From Craterostigma plantagineum (Eukaryota > Streptophyta > Magnoliopsida > Lamiales > Linderniaceae): a DNA stretch of 64,000 nt. Below the pieces are notes generated by a model. It made no database searches and was not told the origin of the DNA. It worked only from the letters and a program-made list of their open reading frames with translations. This document shows positions 1 through 10,385 of this stretch, piece by piece. Location: positions 233,001-297,000 of the forward strand of contig JAPQWV010000675.1 in NCBI GenBank assembly GCA_027422505.1, given 5' to 3'. The translations under genes were made by a program, and so were the position numbers. How positions within the stretch are numbered: the first letter of the stretch is position 1; the number at the start of each line of letters is the position of its first letter.

Positions 1-1440
1 CAATTATGATTTCCTAAGTGCCGTTTTATTTTGCGATCGAAGATTTTATTCGCTATTTAAAGCTACAGTGAAGAAAACTTAGAAATTTTTCTAAGTTTGT
101 TTTGACCTTAAGACATGATACTGTAGCCCAGAAATTTTACGATCGAGAAAAATTTTCATGTAAATTTACGATCGAGAAATTAGATTTCCGAGTAAAATTT
201 ACAATTGGAAAATTTTTCGCGCGTGAATAAAATTTTTCGCTATGAAAATTAACGAGCGAGAAAGTATTTCGATTTTTTAGAAGATTTTTCGCTGTGAAAT
301 TTTACGATCGAGAAAATTGTCAACGATAAACTAAGTCAATCATCGAGAAATCTCCCAATCGATCAAAGTTTCACGGCATGTTTTTACGATCGAGAAATTT
401 TATTTTCAAAAGAAATTTTGCTGTTTAAAATTATCGATCGAGAACAAAATTGAAATCGAAATTTTCGACAGTAAGTTTTGCGCTCGAAAGGTTTTTAAAG
501 ATATAGTATCTATTTTATCTATTCCTCTCGGTAATATTTCGCTCGCATAAAATCAAATTGAGTTTCTCGATTGGAAATAAATTTCTATCAACGTTATTTA
601 TATTAGTGACTAACTCAAAATAGTTTGCGATCGAAAATCTTTTACGATGCAAACAGTGACTTAATCAAATTGGAATTCAATTTTCACTATTTGCGAGCGA
701 GAAAGTTCTTCGATGTATTTAAACCTTTAAACTCCAGTTTAGTCATATCTGTCAATCGGATGCTATTAATGCATAAAATCGAAGTTATAATCACCCAAAA
801 TGATACATAATAATCGAAACTTACCTATTATGCAGTTTATAACCTAGATTTTACTTAGAAACAGACCTATTAAACTGCTAACGAGGATTTCGAGTTCACA
901 GAGTATGAATAGTCGAGAAATTTACACAGAATCATGCGAAATATTCAAAATACAGATGCAAATCTACTTTAAATGCACGACAAACCCTAACAGAAGTCAA
1001 ATCTACCTTCTAAAGACGAAAATCAGTTGAAAAATTGAAAACTTTTTGTAGATTTTTATGTTCGTCTTTTAGGAGAAGTTTTTCGCTCTAGAAATTTGAC
1101 TGTTGATTTTTGCGATCGAGGGTTTTGCGTGTATTTAGGGATTATCGACTGCAACCTAATGATTTCGTTTAATATGGGCTGATTAGACGTTTTCGCCACT
1201 TAGAGTACTATTTACGATTGAGAAACTTCCGATCGAGAAATTTGATTTGGTTACTGTTGAATTTCCGCTCGACAATTCCGATCGAAAATCTTTTTGGTTC
1301 CTGTTTATTTTCGCTCATCACTATGAGGAGAAAATTGCAATTTGGTCCCAAATCAATTTTCGCTCGAGAAACTGCGATTGAAGATTACAAATTCGACCGA
1401 ATTTCTCGATAGTAAGTTTTCCTTAATATTCCGGATTGAT
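1..1440 (-). repeat. Element A spacer studded with CGATCGA words
   Basis: AT-rich noncoding DNA with ten exact copies of CGATCGA, usually embedded as TTTACGATCGAGAAATTT, plus many one-base variants such as GCTCGAGAAA and ACGAGCGAGAAAG. Chance would give well under one copy in this length. The same words occur on the opposite strand at 16540-17990 in element B, so they belong to the family and not to this locus. No frame of note; 625-810 and 1218-1412 are chance open frames. Confidence 0.75.
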
Positions 1441-2560
1441 CCTAAATTTTAAGAATACACCACAGAATTACTCCCCCTATGTGTAAATGAAAATGAAATT
1501 TAACTCCCTGTATTTTCGGAGAATTGACATCTGGCTCCAAAATCGATCTTTGAAAATCTGCAATACTTAGAGCAAAATGTATAGAATATGCGAGTTCATA
1601 GTGAAGTAATTTTTCTAATAAGGCTCCCCCTGAATTGTTTACCAATGTCTTGAGTCCATAGTCATAAAGATTTGTGAAGTTCTCCTTATTTAAGCGTTGT
1701 CCAAAGCGAATCAAACTGAAAAATTTCTGCAACACTTAAAGGAAGAACATCAAAGATATTTGGAGCTCAAAACATAAAGTCATTCCCCCTCAAATAGTGC
1801 ACATGTACATAACACGTAATTATGCAAATCAATACAAGTAACAATCATGTAACACGCAATTAACAACTTAAGACTAGTTACATGTTCCCCTAATCATGTA
1901 ATTAAGATTTGCGCGAGGGTATGAGCAAAGACAAATATTCGCATTTTAATCAATTCAATGCCAATGCAAGTTAAACATGCATTCAGAATGTGCGATGTTT
2001 TTCCTTTCACGATTTTTTTTTTCAGAAATTAAAACATATTATTTTTCTATATCTATATGTATATAAAAAATTTATTTATTTTTGTTTTATGTATATAGGG
2101 GTCAGATTATTTGCTTTGATCAATTGTCACACTTAAAATTTTATGAGACATTTGAAAGAAGAAGATGCCGTCTAGTCATGTCGTCAAACAAAGTCCTAAG
2201 TTCATAGACTGGTCCATTTTGACAACTCTCACTAGGTTCGCTCTTGCACTCAATTATTTTTAACTTGGGATTTTTATATTTATATCACTCAAGTAAACAC
2301 AAGCAATTTTAAGTCAATTTACTTGTGATCGAGGCATTTTTAATCATTTCACCTAAGCGAGAGACCGTCGATTGGAATCAAAGGGTTGTAAGGGTTATAG
2401 TTTGGCTAGGACCTAGAAGGGAAGGAATTCAGAGGAAAGTGACTTATCTCTTCGTCATCTTCCATTTCTACATCCGTCTCCTTTTGTTTCAGCATCTTTC
2501 TTTTTTTCTTTTAAATCTTTTCTCCCTCTTTTTCTTTTAAGAGCTATCCCATTTTATGCT
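1441..2560 (-). other. Element A spacer, no gene seen
   Basis: Continuation of the post-pol spacer. On the minus strand it contains purine-rich tracts resembling Sirevirus polypurine tracts (plus-strand ACTCCCCCTATG near 1470, GGCTCCCCCTGAATTG near 1620, ATTCCCCCTCAAATAG near 1782). The 2200-2320 part matches 15590-15730 in reverse complement. The open frame at 1735-1442 has no recognisable domain. Confidence 0.6.
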
Positions 2561-2569
2561 ATGCTCAAG

Positions 2570-2870
2570 CTGAAGCTCCGCTTCTCCACGAGGTTATAGG
2601 AGATTATCGTAGGTGAAGTTCTTCTTGTTGGTTCTCGGGCCGATACTGTGCTCCTCTTCTCTTAATCCCTATAGAGGTTTCAGAGATTATCTTATTGGAA
2701 AGTTCACGGTTATGGAACTCGTACCCAAGGCTGCGCTCCTCTTCTCGTTTCCCGATATAAGACCGGATTATCGTTGGAGAAGTTCACTTCGTGGTGCTCC
2801 TCTTTCCAACCGTTCTGAAGAGCGTACGAGATTGCCGTTGGAGAAGTTCACAGCATGATCCATGCCATCT
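2570..2870 (-). repeat. Degenerate tandem repeat of about 65-85 bp (element A copy)
   Basis: Three to four diverged units, each containing GATTATCGTTGGAGAAGTTC or a variant, followed by a GTGCTCCTCTTCTC block. The same array is present inverted at about 15015-15320 in element B, so it predates the split of the two copies. It opens a frame (2613-2858) that is a by-product of the repeat. Confidence 0.75.
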
Positions 2871-3407
2871 TCTAAGAGATAGTCGGAAGGCAGGTTCCTT
2901 TGGTCTGATTTTTGCGCGTTGAGCAATGCCTTCGTTTGTCATCATCCCCGTTTATTTTATTTTCTCCCCCTCCTTTTCTCGTTTGAACAACCATCCGAAG
3001 AGTATAGAATACGGTTGAAGGCTAGGAATGAGATTCAAAGGAAGAAAAGGACATCGTAGATGGCTCAAAGTGGATGACTAAGGGTAATGTGAGGGAAAAA
3101 ATTTATAAGGCCGAGTGAGGAATAACCTAAGCACCCTTATCATTTTCCTAACGATCTAAGACAAGGTGAGTATGAAGCCAAGTATCACTAGTTAAGACAA
3201 GTAATCATGTGTGACTCACTCGAGAAATAGATCCAAAGAAAGGAAAATAACCAGGCTAGAATCCTTACATATGTATAGTGGCTTTGTGTCTAGTGGAGCA
3301 ACCTAATGACCTTTAGACAAAAGAATGCGACTTAGACTAACAAAATTAAGCAATTAAATCGATCGCATGTCGGGATAATATTCTAAGTGACATTAGATCA
3401 AAGCATC
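2871..3407 (-). other. Element A 3' spacer next to pol
   Basis: Noncoding; reverse complement of about 14465-15010 in element B. The shared block starts at GAAATCCTTTAGGATGC (plus-strand GCATCCTAAAGGATTTC near 3404-3420), the sequence that in B follows the MULE insertion. A deletion in A therefore joins the middle of RNase H to this point. Confidence 0.65.
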
Positions 3408-4755
3408 CTAAAGGATTTCGGCATCCCCCTTATTATATATATTTATAATGTCTATGTGTTTTGTGCGTGAATGATGAACAAGATTGCAAGTGATAGCGAT
3501 GGCACTTTGACTATCACTATATAAGGGTATATTATTTAAAATGTACCCATAGTCGCGAAGCTGAGTCCGCATCCACAGCATTTGGGAGCAAAAACTGGCG
3601 GCAGCCACGTATTCCGCTTCGGCCGTCGAAATTGACACACAGTTATGCTTTTTGGATGACCAGCAGACCAGCTTTCCGCCTGGAAATTGAGCGCCACCGG
3701 ACGTGCTTTTCATGTCCATTCGGCAACCTGCATAATCAGCGTCAGTATAGCTGATAAGTTTGAAATTCGTACCCTTTGGATACCATAGTCCAAGGGTAGA
3801 TGTGCCCTTAAAGTAACGTAGAATCCTTTTAACCGCGAGCATATGGGATTCTTTGGGATCGGCTTGAAAACGGGCACATAAACATGTGGCAAACATGATA
3901 TCCGGTTGGCTTGAGGTGTGGTAGAGAAGAGATCCAATGATGCTGAGAGGCTTGCTCTGATCTTGATGGAATTTCTTCAGAATCTCATTGATGTATTTTG
4001 TATGACTGATGAAAATCCCATCTTCGAGTTGCCTGACTTGTAGTCCTAAGAAGAACTGCATCTCTCCCATGTGACTCATTTCAAACTTGCCTGTCATTAG
4101 ATCTCCGAACTTCGTGCAAAGCCGTGGATTAGTTGATCCGAAGATGATGTCGTCGACGTATACTTGGACGACCATCAGATCTTTGTCTTGCCATTTGATG
4201 AAGAGTGTTGTGTCTATTGTTCCCCGTATGAATCAAGACTTCACGAGGAATTCACTCAGGACATCGTACCAAGCACGAGGGGCTTGTTTTAGTCCGTAGA
4301 GAGCTTTGTCCAAACGATAGACGTGATCGGGATGTTCTTGATCGACAAAACCTGTCGGCTGAGCGACATAAACTTCTTCTTTTAAAGTGCCGTTGAGAAA
4401 GGTGTTCTTAACATCCATTTGATATACTTTGAAGTCTTTGTGAGCCGCATAAGCTAAAAAAGGCGGATAGCTTCGATCCGGACAACAGGAGCATATGTCT
4501 CGTCGTAGTCGATGCCTTCCTGTTGATTGTATCCATTCGCAACTAGCCTTGCTTTGTTCCAGATCACTTCACCATCTTCATTCTTCTTGTTTTTGAATAC
4601 CCATTTAGTTCCGACAATTGTTTTCCCATGCGGACGGCGTACTAAGGTCCACACTTGAAGACGTTCGAATTGATGAATTTCATCATGCATTGCTATTACC
4701 CAATCCGGGTCTTGCAGTGCGTCAGCTACCTTGGTAGGATCATTTTTACTTAAGA
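3408..4755 (-). pseudogene. Copia reverse transcriptase / RNase H pseudogene (element A)
   Basis: RVT_2-type reverse transcriptase plus Ty1/Copia RNase H, in pieces. 4690-4454 carries the N-terminal part ([39 protein letters not shown]). 4418-4233 carries the next part ([23 protein letters not shown]), ending at a stop. 4175-3408 carries the catalytic YVDD (about 4160-4149), the RNase H substrate loop and the TAEAEYVAA and HHSRTKHIDI blocks. Compared with element B there is an in-frame loss of about 25 residues after DQSKP. The reading ends abnormally after HIDI, where RNase H should continue to an ADIFTKAL block. It could not make a working enzyme. Confidence 0.9.
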
Positions 4756-4849
4756 AGCAGCTGAAGAGACTGTGTTGACGAAGTGTCCTCTCAGATTAGC
4801 AGATTTAGTGTTGGGTTCAGATATGATTCCTAAATTTTTATTCGGAGGA

Positions 4850-5340
4850 GTTTTAATAATAATAAAAGACACTCATAGTAATAAAAGAGTCACTTCTACG
4901 TTCAAAATAATTGCATCTACTTGTTCACTTCAGCCTATCACCTTTAGAAGCGATAATTTCGAAATAGGCTCTACCTCAAAAATTACAAATAATCATTCTG
5001 AAACAAATGCTACAAGGAAGACCCGTAGGAAACAAGATCCAACCATAAAGAAAGCTTATAGCGCTGTACATGCCTGTACTCACCTAAGGTATCCCGTAAA
5101 GATTGAGTCCCCCAAGCACCTTAGGAGATTATCAAAAGAATAGATCTTTTCCCCGATCAAACCTTTCAAAGCATTTGTACGTGCTGAATTGACCTTCCCT
5201 GCAAGGTTCAACCCAAATGGGTTCCTAAATCTCCGCCTAGGACGTCAAAAGCCAAAAAGGCCAAGTCTCCTATAGAGGCAAAACCCAAACCCTGCAAGGT
5301 TCAACCCAAACCCAAACCCAAACCCAAACCCAAACCCATT
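4850..5340 (+). pseudogene. Copia gag C-terminal region with Lys/Pro-rich linker (element B)
   Basis: Plus-strand coding remnant of the region between gag and protease. 4772-5143 is open; its end (YSAVHACTHLRYPVKIESP, then KHLRRLSKE) aligns by eye with the same part of element D near 57215-57290 (LKYPVQIRSRKHLIRLARE). Downstream come KVQPKWVPKSPP and a stretch of about six CCCAAA hexamers (5304-5340) that reads as KPKPKP. Protease with its Asp-Ser-Gly motif should follow but is missing, so a deletion joins the linker to the next feature. The left limit is uncertain because element A abuts here. Confidence 0.6.
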
Positions 5341-5600
5341 TCTCCGAAAGTGGCCAGGTGGTCTTTCATGCTGACCGGTGCAGAATTTTGGATAGTCAGG
5401 ACACAGAACTCCATCAAGGACTTCGGAAATACAATCTTTACACGATCAACCAGACGTCCGTGCGGCCCTCGACAGTTGTATGCCTCATCTCTCAGATTGA
5501 CTTACAGAGGAATAGCCTATGGCATCAACGACTGTCTCATCTGAATATGAAAGCTCTCCAACGTCTTTCTATGAAAAAGTTGGTTCACGGTCTTCCAACT
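5341..5600 (+). pseudogene. GAG-pre-integrase domain fragment (element B)
   Basis: The open frame at 5358-5624 contains VFHADRCRILDSQDTELHQG and, near its end, LWHQRLSHLNMKALQRLS, the His-containing pre-integrase zinc-region signature of plant Copia pol. In intact elements integrase follows. Here the frame runs into the primer-binding site of an LTR (5612-5631), and Copia sequence resumes at 8158 already inside RT, so the whole integrase core is gone. Confidence 0.8.
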
Positions 5601-5611
5601 ATACTACTAAA

Positions 5612-5631
5612 ACCGAACCTCTGATACCACC
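5612..5631 (-). promoter_or_regulatory. Primer-binding site of element G
   Basis: The minus strand reads TGGTATCAGAGGTTCGG directly after the LTR end, matching the usual initiator tRNA-Met primer site of plant LTR retrotransposons (TGGTATCAGAGC) in its first eleven bases. Confidence 0.75.
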
Positions 5632-8157
5632 TGTGGCGACCCTACTTTTCTAATTAGGATTATTGGCGGATTTCCGCAGCGTAAGCCGCGGAAGGACCGT
5701 CTAATTAAAACTTTTTCCTAGAATAATATACATTACGACAAAATGTCGTCTACATAGTCAATCTATACAAAGGCCGTAGCCCCAAAATAATAAAATAGCA
5801 AAAACCCTAACGCCGCTCCACAGGTCGCATCCATGTACCGCCCCGCCCTCAAAAGTCCGTGGAGCACCGCCACCAGCCGCCTCAGCCTTGACGCATAGCA
5901 GCGTCAGACTCAGTACCTACAACATGTAAACACTGAGAAATTTTGCCCAGTAGGTGAATAAAATGCATGTATGCAAGTGTGCGCTCAATCCCAATCCCAA
6001 TATCTCACATGCCATGCACACTCTTTCTTTTCCCACATTCCTATCTCACATTACAATATGGGGCCCATGGTTAGGCTCACGCGCGCAATAATGTCATGGG
6101 TGGTCACGTGAATCCACCTGTAATCAGCGGTAAGCTACGCCGGTAGTGCACTGATCGATCACGTCAATGGCCACCTACCAAGTCGTCTCTTCCACAATAA
6201 ATCATGGGCGATCAAGCCCGTATCTATATATATATATAATCATCTGGCGTTTGCACCTCGAATCGACCACATCCGAGTAGACAGATCGATCACGTCTGTC
6301 TCGGCCAGGTAATCTGTGAGCCTAACAAGTCGTCGCAATAATCTCAATCTACCCCACTTAACAATACCTCGAATCATCACCGTCTCAATACGGTGGAAAC
6401 CATCTCTCGCCCTCACGTGATATGCACGTGTCATGCCATGCATATATAGAAATCTCATAAAGGCATGATTTATATAAAACGTACGTAACAGGTAAAACAC
6501 GTAAATCACGTAAGTCACGTAAATCACCAAAATCATCGAATCATATGAAGACACATAAATCACATATGTGTTTACGCATTGTAGATGGATGATCCACCTA
6601 CCTGTCCTCCCGATATCGCTAAATGAGGGGTCTGATGGAATCCCTATAAGTTGATTCTCTGAATAAATAAATTTATTATATCAGTATATTTGCTAAACTG
6701 TATAAGTTTTTAAGTTCCCAAACTCTAATTATAGAAAATCCTAAAATTTATGAAAACCTAAAAATAATGATATTCCTAAAATAAATAAACCCTAAAATAA
6801 TGAAAACCCTAGATATAGCAAAATTCTAAAATACCAAAAAATTTATTAACTAAAGCACAATGTCGAAATATTTATACAATTATCGAGGTCTTTAATATAA
6901 ATGTCGAGATCTATATATATACATATATAACTAATGTCGAAAACATCAACCATATCGACATTCTATAAATGTCGATAGAAATGTCGAGTATATTGAAAAT
7001 GTCGAGACATATAAAGATGTCGAATTATACAAATGTCGAGACCATCATTTGAAAAAGTCGAACCCTTGAAAAATGTCGAGATGTTAATCTTAAAAATGTC
7101 GTGATCTATACCTAATAAATGTCGAGCTATTACAATCATGCTTAAAGAAAATGTCGAGCTCATCAATTCGACTTTTATTATGATATCGAGATCCTATTGA
7201 TAATATCGAGACCTTCATTTTATTATCCAACATCTCGAATTTCCCGTCAAATCACTAACCCATTTGTGATAATATCGAACCATGACATAGCTAAGTCATG
7301 AAGACTTCTCATTATACCTATCGAAAGCCTTCCTAGTTATTAAACTCGAAGTTTTTCTATTACATATCTCGACTTTCTATACATTCCGACATCTAATAGA
7401 TATATTTCGAAACTTTTCCTATCCTATATATATTTCGTAGTTATCATTAAGGTCACTGAAATACATCTCCCTATCTCTTCAAAGAAACCCTAAAAATCGT
7501 ACACCTTAAAGTATCAATCCTCAAGAACACAACCGTCTTTGACAACCATTAAGTTTCCTATATCAGCCCCCAAGAACTCGTGGAACCTTCGAATTACTGC
7601 AAGTATTAAATACAGCAAGCATAGAGAATTTTTAGGCATAATTCTTGTGAGCATTAAGCATATTAAACAAATATATACCTTACTTCGAATCTTCAGTCTT
7701 TCAATTTACTAATTCTTCAAAGTTGTTGAGTTCTTATCTTTATATTGACAACTTCTGCTCTTGCTTGACGTCTTCTCTTCTTGCCAAGTGTTTTCTTACT
7801 AAATTAATGGTTCTAGATATAAGTTGGATGAGTATTATATCATCGAAAATATCATTTGATGGGACATGTTAATGACGTAAGTTTCCCTAATGCCTAAGTA
7901 AAAATTGTTAAAGTTTGGTTTTGAGTACTTGGGCCTTAATTCTAAAGACCAAATATAACTTAATTAAAGTTAGCCCAACTTAGTAAATTCTAGTATTATA
8001 ATTTTTAATTTAGTGTTTTGATAAATTTTGAAACCAAGTTGAAATTAGGAATTTATATTTTTATTTTACAATTTTAATTTCTTTGCCAACTTCCTAATTC
8101 GTAAAATTACATAATTAATTACTACAAAATCCCGTATTAAATTTTACGGGTATTACA
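5632..8157 (-). mobile_element. Chromovirus-type LTR (element G) with adjacent PBS, inserted in element B
   Basis: A 2526 bp LTR in minus orientation. It reads TGTAATACCCG from 8157 and ends ...TCGCCACA at 5632. Its 3' part (5790-5960 here) is clearly related to the same part of the LTRs of element F, including the GCGGTGCTCCACGGACTTTT-like block. The minus strand just beyond 5632 reads GGTGGTATCAGAGGTTCGG, a tRNA-Met-type primer-binding site, so this is a 5' LTR whose internal domain has been deleted and not a clean solo LTR. No target duplication is visible. Open frames inside it are chance. Confidence 0.8.
6840..7260 (-). repeat. TGTCGAG word array inside the G LTR
   Basis: Seven exact TGTCGAG words, usually as AAATGTCGAGA, and about ten variants (AATGTCGAAA, ATATCGAGACC, AATGTCGTGATC) within about 400 bases of an AT-rich LTR. 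The units are not evenly spaced, so this is a dispersed word and not a simple tandem repeat. Confidence 0.75.
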
Positions 8158-9535
8158 AAATCAACCAATTCGAAGTCTTCAAGTGTGGACCTTGGTACCC
8201 CGTTCACATGGGAAAACAATAATCGGAACTAAATGGGTATTCAAAAACAAGAAAAATGAAGATGGTGAAGTGATCCGAACAAAGCAAGGCTAGTTGCGAA
8301 GGGATACAATCAACAGGAAGGCATCGACTACGACGAGACATATGCTCCTGTTGCCCGAATCGAAGCTATCCGCCTTCTCCTGGCTTATGCGAATCACAAA
8401 GACTTCAGAGTTTATCAGATGGATGTGAAGACCGCCTTTCCCAACGGTGTGTTAAAAGAAGAAGTCTACGTCGCTCAGCCAGAATGCTTCGTTGATCAAG
8501 AACATCCTGATCACATATATCACTTGGATTCGTACGAGGAACGATAGACACAACTTTCTTCATCAAATGGCAAGGCAAAGATCAGATGGTCATTCAAGTA
8601 TACGTCGACGACATCATCTCTGGATCAACTAATCCACGGCTTTGCACGAAGATCGGAGGTCTAATGAAAAGCAAGTTCGAGATGAGTCACATGGGAGAGA
8701 TGCAGTTCTTTTTAGAACTACAAATCAGGCAACTCGAAGATGGGATTTTCATCAGTCAGACAAAATACATCAAGGATATTCTGAAGAAATTCCATCAAGA
8801 TCAGAGCAAGCCTTTCAGCACTCCTATGTCACCAAGCTGCAAGTTGGATGCCGATCCCTCTGGCAAGTCGGTCGATATCACATTGTATCGCAACATAATT
8901 GGATCTCTTCTCTACCTCACTTCGAGCCGGCCGGACATCATGTTTGCCACCTTCTTATGTGCCCGTTGTCAAGCCGATACCAAAGAATCCCATATGCTCG
9001 CGGTCAAAAGGATCCTGCGTTTCCTTAAGGGCACTTCTAACCTTGGACTATGGTATCCAAAGGGTTCGAACTTCAAACCTATTGGCTACACTGATGCTGA
9101 TTATGCAGGTTGCCGAATGGACAGGAAAAGCACGTCTGGTGGCGCTCAATTTCTAGGTGAAAAGCTGGTCTGCTGGTCATCCAAAAAGCAGAATTATGTG
9201 TCAACTTCGACGGCCGAAGCAGAGTACGTGGCTGCCGCCAGTTGTTGCTCCCAGATGCTGTGGATGCGGACACAGCTTCGCGACTATGGGTACAATTTAA
9301 ATAATATACCCATATATAGTGATAGTCAAAGTGCCATCGCTATTACTTGCAATCCTGTTCATCACTCACGCACAAAACACATAGATATAAGATATCACTT
9401 TATCAAAGATCACGTAGAAAAAGGCACCATAGATATGTATTTTGTGAACACGGAAATCCAACTAGCCGACATTTTCACCAAGGCTTTGGATGAGAAACGA
9501 TTCCAATTCCTTGTCGGAAAATTAGGCAGTTGAAT
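8158..9535 (+). pseudogene. Copia reverse transcriptase / RNase H (element B), largely open
   Basis: Reverse transcriptase and RNase H of the same family as element A. 8158-8585 is frame-broken RT N-terminus ([21 protein letters not shown], then frameshifts). A deletion near 8531 removes the [12 protein letters not shown] region kept in A. 8586-9535 is open for 315 codons: YVDD at 8601-8612, TPMSPSCKLDADPSG, IIGSLLYLTSSRPDIM, the RNase H acid/His blocks DADYAGC, STAEAEYVAA, DSQSAI and HHSRTKHIDIRYHFI, and a normal end ADIFTKALDEKRFQFLVGKL before TGA. The catalytic half looks intact; the enzyme as a whole is not. Confidence 0.9.
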
Positions 9536-9683
9536 CTCCCGTAATATGTGCATTATCTGATCTTCTGTGCTATTACATGCTCTATTCTATGTTTTTTTTC
9601 ATGCTTATTTGTCTTTATCTTGCGTGATATCAAAAAAATAATATAATATAAAAAAATAAAAAATAAAAAATAAAAAAAAATAA
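9536..9683 (+). other. Element B post-pol spacer up to the MULE insertion
   Basis: A/T-rich sequence after the pol stop ending in long A-runs (AAATAAAAAATAAAAAAAAA). The MULE inserted into this A-rich stretch; the spacer resumes at 14454. Confidence 0.7.
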
Positions 9684-9956
9684 GGGAAATTCCGGTTGGT
9701 GCCCCTCTACTTATGACATTTCCAGCTGGTGACCAAACTTACTTTTCAATTCCAACTGGTACCCCTGTGGTATGATATAACATAACAACGTGCCCTATTC
9801 GACCAAAAAAGATTTTCGAGTGTATTAATCGTTAGGGACTAAGGGACTCCATGATAAAGACTAAAATACCCATCAATTCTCGTAACTCGATCTTACGCTG
9901 AATTAAAATTTTTAGGGCTCTTCAGAAGATCAAGAATTAGGGACGAAAATTCAAAA
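9684..9956 (+). repeat. MULE left terminal inverted repeat
   Basis: Begins GGGAAATTCCGGTTGGTGCC and continues to about GAATTAGGGACGAAAATTC. The inverted partner is 14181-14453. By eye the two arms differ at roughly ten sites (for example GTGGTATG versus GTGATATG), so they are about 95 percent identical. Confidence 0.92.
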
Positions 9957-10385
9957 ATGTAAGCACCTCCGCCTTCGACTTTCCGTCAACAAGCGAGCTT
10001 TCTTAGAGCTATCGTCCCCATGATTTTGGCTTTCTTGAGAAATCGTATGAGTTTTATCATCTTAGAGCAATGGCTAATTTGATTTGATACTGCGATTTCA
10101 AAGTTATTACCTTACTCCATTTTGCCATTGAGTGTGCGATTGAATAATCATCTTACAGTTTGTTTCTTTACACATCGTGCTGAGTGCTATTGGGGTTTAT
10201 TATTATATTCTTTATATCTTGCTTTGATTCTTTTTCTACCTGATGTTTTCGTCTTAGATGACATCTATTCTTTATATCTTGTTTTGATTCTTTATTAATA
10301 TTCTTTATATCTTGCTTTGTGATGCGAGTTTGTGTTTTAAGTGTGGGTGGTCGTACTTAGTATATTCTTATGTATTTTTTGCAGA

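Larger units (their letters stand above)
1..4800 (-). mobile_element. Copia element A, 3' part (RT/RNase H plus long 3' spacer), truncated
   Basis: Degenerate Ty1/Copia retrotransposon read on the minus strand. It begins near 4800 with RT coding sequence, passes RNase H to 3408, and continues as a noncoding spacer that leaves the window at base 1, so its own ORF3 and 3' LTR are not visible. The spacer is the reverse complement of 14461-17870 in element B, so A and B are the same family in opposite orientation. Relative to B, A lacks the RNase H C-terminus and the bases just after it, lacks a 25-codon piece of RT, and has no MULE. The right boundary near 4800 is inferred from the switch to plus-strand gag sequence; no LTR or target duplication marks it. 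Confidence 0.8.

Noticed and set aside
2613..2858. Open frame of 81 codons as a gene
   Set aside because: It lies wholly in a tandem repeat of the Copia spacer, and the inverted copy at 15015-15320 does not keep the same frame.
5304..5340. Run of CCCAAA hexamers resembling a telomere repeat
   Set aside because: Plant telomeres are CCCTAAA. These are hexamers, in frame with the gag linker (Lys-Pro repeats), so they are a coding microsatellite.
6840..7260. Regular short repeats as a CRISPR-like array
   Set aside because: Spacing is irregular, units are about 7-11 bases, the region is inside a plant LTR and no cas genes exist.
9675..9683. Clear 9 bp target duplication for the MULE
   Set aside because: Both flanks are A-runs, so a match of 8 of 9 cannot be told from chance.
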